DNA of 64,000 nt from Phycomyces blakesleeanus NRRL 1555(-) (lineage: Eukaryota > Mucoromycota > Mucoromycetes > Mucorales > Phycomycetaceae): assembly GCF_001638985.1 (NCBI RefSeq), contig NW_017265149.1, forward strand, positions 987,619-1,051,618. The letters are read 5' to 3'. The notes beneath the pieces are model-generated. The model saw only the letters and a program-made list of their open reading frames with translations. It made no database searches and had not been told where the DNA came from. The position numbers and the translations under genes are program-made. Shown here piece after piece: positions 58,723-64,000 of this stretch (position 1 is the stretch's first letter; each line of letters begins with the position of its first letter).

Positions 58723-61700
58723 ATGCGCAGTCTTCCTCTTCTTAATCATAGTTGCGTCTCATTAGAGCGCAAGCCATTGTCTACAGCACGCTCATTTATC
58801 GCAAATGATCCCGAATCCCAGACAATTTATGTTGCTTTTGAAGACAATGAATCGTACATTGAGATCATGGCCACGGGTCTCTCTCCTATCGATCCTTTAG
58901 CATTCGTTCCTATTGCTCGCATACCTTTGGCATTCCAGGAATATTCTTCAGGATCTATTGTTGATTTTACTTTCTTGTCTGATCTTCAAGTTGCCTGTTT
59001 AAGTACTCGTCAGGGCGATATTATGTTGATCAGCAAAGAACGCTTTGAAAAGGGCGAGGAAGCGGTAATTCATTTTTTTCTCTTCGAGAAAAACATAATA
59101 CTTATGAGCTATTATTATAGGTAGAAAATGTCGGTACTGTCGATGCAGGCATCAACGCAATGACATGGAGTCCTGATCAAGATTTAGTGGTGTTGGTAAC
59201 AGGTAGGACGAATACTCAAAATATGGATTGTAGCTGTCAATCAGAAGCCAAAATAAAAATACTAATATCGATTTTATTTCTCTTAATAACACCAGGCGAA
59301 AAAAATGTGCTTGAGATGACCCAAGACTTTGACACAATCACAGAGTACCCCCTTCATGTGGAGGAAGAGGGTGAAGGTAATTAGATTTTTAAACAAATTG
59401 CTCAAAAATTTGAATGAATTGTTTACAAAAATTATCATAATAGGTGTGCAACAAAGTGTTGGCTGGGGTAAGAAGGAAACCCAGTTCCACGGATCTGCCG
59501 GAAAAGAGGCTGCACAACAGAAAGTGGATACCAGCAAATTCACGGTTTCCGAGGATGATGATTGTAAACCCCGTATTTCATGGAGAGGTGACGGTAGTCT
59601 ATTTACAATCTCTGACATGGATCCTTTGAAGGGTAGGTGGATACTGCATTAAAACTTTAGAAAACAAAGTTATTAATAGCAAAATAAAACAAAAAATATA
59701 GATGCTCGAGTTATTCGTATCTATAACCGTGAGGGTGTGCTGCAAAATACAAGCGAGCCAGTTGATCGTTTAGAACATGTTTTAGATTGGAGGTAAACTA
59801 TATAATGTTAATTAAAGTACTGTAGCTTATATGAGAGCTAACCATTTTTTTGTTGTTGTTGGAATTTGGGGTATAGACCATCTGGAAACCTTATTGTTTC
59901 TAGTCAAAGACTTCCTCACCGCCATGACATTGTCTTTTTAGAAAAGAACGGTTTACGACATGGTGAATTTTCATTAAGAGAGACGGGAAAACATAGGGTT
60001 CTGGAGGTTTCTTGGAACGCAGATTCGACTGTCTTGGCTGTATGGATTGAAGCTGAATCGGCATCTACTGGAAAAATGCAAAAAACTGGTAATTTTTGTT
60101 TTATCATAAGTATTACTTGTAATCAATATTCTCACTATTCTACTAAGTTCAATTCTGGACATCAAGTAACTATTACTGGTACATGAAGCAGCATATCGTT
60201 CTTTCCGAAGGTGCTGATATTGTTGGATTTAAATGGGATGTTGAATCTCCTCTGAAGGCTTATATTATGAGCACAAGTAAGGAATATATATTTAGGATAA
60301 AAGGAAAGAGAAGAAAATATTTTATACTAACTTTCGAACAATTATCAAGCTGGACATTATCATAGCTTCAACTACACATGGGATGTACTCTGTAGCACAT
60401 CTGTATCCGAAGAAAACTCTAGTTACGTTGCTATTGTCGACGGAGGTAAACACGTAATAACTGGATGAGGTTTTGTGTAAAAAGTAACTTATTATATTTT
60501 GTTTTTAGCAACCGTTCTCTTGACACCATTTGCTTATCAGAATGTACCTCCACCAATGTCCTCACTAAAAGTACCTACAAAGGGCAATGTTCTGGGTGTT
60601 ACCTTTGGACCAGAACCTACAGGGACTAAAATGGCTGTTCTTACAACAGAAAGAATCCAGATTTTCAGTCTTTCTGCTAATGCTCGTGAGAACACCGTTA
60701 CAGTAGGATCACTACTCCTCCCGTAAGTATATGAGTAGCAGCTTTTATATTCATGTGTGTATCTTAACATGTTGAAATGAATAGAAAAATTGATTCAAAG
60801 AGTGCGGCTCACTTCCACAATCCTATCCGACAACTCCAATGGATCAAAGAGACACAATTTGCCTATGTGCAATATGATGACGAGCTTTCTACAGACATGT
60901 TGTGTATTGCTACCTTTTCCCCCGAAAAGGAAGACAGTCTTACCGTGAAATCTACCCCAATTGATGCTAACATTGGTCGTATGTACTTTAATGTTACAAA
61001 CAACGACTTGATTGCAGAAAGCACCAATGGAACTGTATACGAAGGTAATTACCATCTCTGACAAATTATGCTACACTTATAAATACATACTAACTTGTTG
61101 GAATATTAGTTGACATTGGTACTGGTGACCATCCTGTCATTTCTGAAGCCATCAAATTTCCTGATTTTTGTCCTTGGATCGCCACAGCTCGTCTTGGTAC
61201 TCAGGAGAGTGATCTCGAGGTATGTATGAAATTAAGTGCTATATACTTATCGTGCAAATATGTACTCAATACTCGCCCGTCTATAGAAAATCTTTATTGG
61301 ATTGACTGACCGCAGCAAGCTTTACGTTAATGATCGTTTGATTTCATCCGAATGCACTTCATTTTTCCTTCGTAGTGACTGGATTGTTTTCACTACAACG
61401 AGTCATACTGCACGTTTCTTGTCTTTAAGTACAACTCTTGACGGTAATTATTTATATTATATTGCTCCTATAAAAAAGTAAAATATAATATTTGCTTATA
61501 AAATTTACTCTAGATTTCAAACTTTCTGATAACATCCCCGATGCCAATGACGAGTCTTCGCGTCGCCTTGAACGTGGTGCAAAGATTGTTATTGCAACAC
61601 AGCTAAAGCCTAACCTTGTCCTTCAGGTACGCAAAAGTGATTAAGGCATAGCCGAATGTTATATAACACGTATTAAATGGAAGGATAATTGCATAGATGC

Positions 61701-64000
61701 CTCGTGGAAACTTGGAAACAATTAGTCCTAGAGCTTTTGTTTTGGCTTCAATTTGTGAAGATATCAAAAAGTATGGTGATTATATTAAAACGATGCATTT
61801 TACTATATATCGATATTAATGTGTATTCTCTACCTATGTCTCAGTCTTAACTATCGATCTGCCTTTATTGCTTGTCGCCGCAATCGTATAGATCTTAATA
61901 TTCTATACGATGAAAATCCTCAGCAATTCTTTGAAAATATAGAACGTTTCGTTGAACAGATCTCTGAAGTTGACTATCTCAACTTATTCCTCTCAAACCT
62001 TAGGTACTCACTCGTGCGTGTATTATATGGACATCAGTTAACCATTTGATCCATAGAAACGAAGATACAACAACAACTATGTACCGTAGACGTGGTCGCA
62101 TTGATGCATCCAAGACCGATGTAAAGTAAGGCCTTTTATCAATTATTTTTGAAACTACAAAAATTTCTAATCTACTTTTATAAACTTTAGATTGGATATC
62201 AAGGTCAACACAATCTGTGAAGCAGTCAGAAATGTCCTGATAAAGTTGGGTCGTAAACGCTATATCCAGTCTATTTTGTCTACATATGTCAGAAGCTCGC
62301 CACCGGATCTTGAATCTGCTTTGAATCTCTTGGCAGAGATCAAAGGTAACTATAATTTTATCTACCATTAATATGTTACAAAACATTGATGTTTCTCTTA
62401 ACTGATAGAGGCCGACATGAGTGAGGCTGAAGATGCACTTAAGTATACCATTTTCTTGTGTAATGCTGATAGCCTATATGATGTCGCGCTGGGAATGTAT
62501 AACTTCTCGTTAGTCCTCATGGTTGCTCAACAAGCCCAAAAGGTAAAAACTGTAAACTAGTTGAAGCCGATCTTAATATTAACTTTCTTACCTGATCATA
62601 TTAGGATCCTAGAGAGTATCTGCCTTTCTTGCAAGAACTTCAAAGCTTAGAGAAATACTATCAACGTTTCCGCATTGATGACCATTTGAAACGACATGAT
62701 AAGGCTTTAAGAGATCTCAGTCTTGCTGGTATGTAGTATGATGAGATACACAATTGATAAGAAAATAACAATACTCCCCTGCTTTAGGCGACGAACTGTT
62801 TGATGAACTTGTCGAATACATGAAGAAGCATTCTCTTTATTTGACTGCACTTAATGTTTATGCAAACAAACCTAAACAGAAACGAGTAAGATGAATACTT
62901 CATGATAATATATATATATGTGTGTACTAATATCTTTATAGGTTATACTGGAGGTTTATGGAGAATACTTAACTCATAAAAATGCTTACGATGAAGCAGG
63001 AATTGGTACATTAAAATTTTATGTTTATAAATTACAGTATCATTTTACTTGTAGAAAAGAAAAAAAAACAAAAATTAATCACTTTAATAGTATTTACATT
63101 GGCAAATAATCTCGAAAAGGCGCTTCAGGCATACCGAATGGCAGGATCATGGCGAGAGTCATTCTCATTGGCTAAACAGATGAGCTACACTGATGAGCAT
63201 ATCCACGCTTTGGCCTATGACTTGATCGGTAAGAACTTGAGAATTTTATAACGAAATTGTAGTAATTAATTTGCCATGTTTAGAGTATATGAAGGAAAAA
63301 CGTCGTTATCAGGAAGCTGCAACTATCGCAAATGATTATGCCAAGGTAAATGTCCCTAAATAATAGAAGATAGATGAATTGTCATATAACTTACCTCATC
63401 GCCTCATATTTATTTATTAAGGATATTGAAGAAGCTGTTGATTGCCTATTGAAGGGCAGCTTATGGCAAGAGGCCATTCGCATGGTAATGTTCATTATTT
63501 AGACGATTTAACTGCACTAATGACTAATATCATATCTTTTACTTTTCAGTCACATACTCATAACCGAGCTGATCTTATTGAGACCCATGTGAAGCCTGGA
63601 CTTATCGAAGGTATACATTGTCGAAGTTATTTTATAGAAAGAAATCAATTTGACTTTAATCTATTTGTGTAGGTTACTCTCAGACTGATGAAGAAATTGA
63701 TGACATGACAGCGCAATTCAACAAGCAAAAACTTCGATTGAAAGAATTGCGCGAAATTAAACCTGAACCCAGTAAGTCTTGAGACGCATTGTCATTGATA
63801 TTTTATTCACTAATAACTATTGTAGCCAATGTTTTGCCAAATGATGATACGCTTGACAATATTGATATGTTCTCTGATACAACATCGATGTACAGTCAGT
63901 TCACGCGCTATACACAGGCAACTTCTCGTGTATCAACTGTGTCTTCCAAGGGTAGCACGTAAGAATTAATATATATATATATATATATATCGTAAAAAAT
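58723..64000 (+). CDS. ELP1: Elongator complex subunit 1, 5' part (27 exons in window; continues past the end)
   Basis: Elp1 (Iki3, human IKAP) scaffolds the Elongator complex that modifies wobble uridines of tRNAs. I traced 27 small exons: 58723-59064, 59121-59202, 59296-59376, 59444-59632, 59702-59792, 59877-60088, 60148-60276, 60350-60445, 60509-60722, 60785-61044 and so on, to 63826-63958. Junctions join in phase and give about 1170 codons, near 88% of the human length. The N-terminal WD40 part shows DAGINAMTWSPDQDLVVLVTG, QFHGSAGKEA and ISWRGDGSLFTIS. A later segment has VQFWTSSNYYWYMKQ. The C-terminal TPR-like part includes NLEKALQAYRMAGSWRESF and EDIEE-type helices (KDIEEAVDCLLKGSLWQEAIR). 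The last visible exon ends at a GTAAG donor (63959), so the remaining exons and stop lie outside. It is by far the most intron-dense gene here. Confidence 0.95.

Overview
The window is nuclear DNA of a fungus. Genes are split by many short introns (about 50-170 bp), have eukaryotic housekeeping products, and sit in very AT-rich spacers full of (TA)n, poly-A and poly-T tracts. Fungal-type TUP1, ELP1, RPB1, DPH7, frataxin and ATP18 plus a Clr2-like silencing gene fit an early-diverging lineage. Mucoromycota (Mucorales-like) is my best inference, not something the sequence proves. I saw no tRNA, rRNA or CRISPR array. Most gene models below were spliced by hand and checked for reading phase across every junction.

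Layout. 0-9.5 kb: the 3' end of an unidentified gene, frataxin (-), two small Gag-capsid-like genes (+) and homogentisate 1,2-dioxygenase (-). 9.5-15 kb: a striking Nudix + tandem CCCH zinc finger + W2 fusion gene (+), then the PP2A activator PTPA (+). 17-26 kb: TUP1 (+), about 4.8 kb with no recognisable gene, then a short Clr2-like gene (+). 26.6-35.2 kb: two tandem acetyl-CoA synthetase genes (+) with shared intron positions but unrelated 3' ends. The first runs in frame into a complete Tup1-type WD40 propeller (1043 aa). The second carries a Thr/Ser/Lys-rich tail of about 260 residues. 35.6-38.7 kb: ETF-beta (+), DPH7 (+) and ATP synthase subunit i/j (-). 39.2-45.9 kb: an apparently intact Tc1/mariner element followed 46 bp later by a nearly intact LINE with a 15-bp target duplication. 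47-51 kb: an F-box protein (+) and two more Gag-capsid-like genes (-). 51.6-64 kb: RPB1 (-) and the start of ELP1 (+), diverging from a 1.2 kb spacer.

How it fits together. Several products act on gene expression: TUP1, the ACS-Tup1 chimera and Clr2-like on chromatin; RPB1 and its CTD on transcription; the Nudix-CCCH-W2 protein probably on mRNA and translation; ELP1 on tRNA wobble modification; DPH7 on EF2 diphthamide. The strongest candidate for something undescribed is the ACS-Tup1 chimera, which would join a nucleo-cytosolic acetyl-CoA source to a corepressor propeller. Its fusion depends on a GC-AG intron whose retention ends the protein three codons past the donor-spanning codon. Second is the Nudix-CCCH-W2 architecture. 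Third is the dispersed family of four short, single-exon capsid-like genes.
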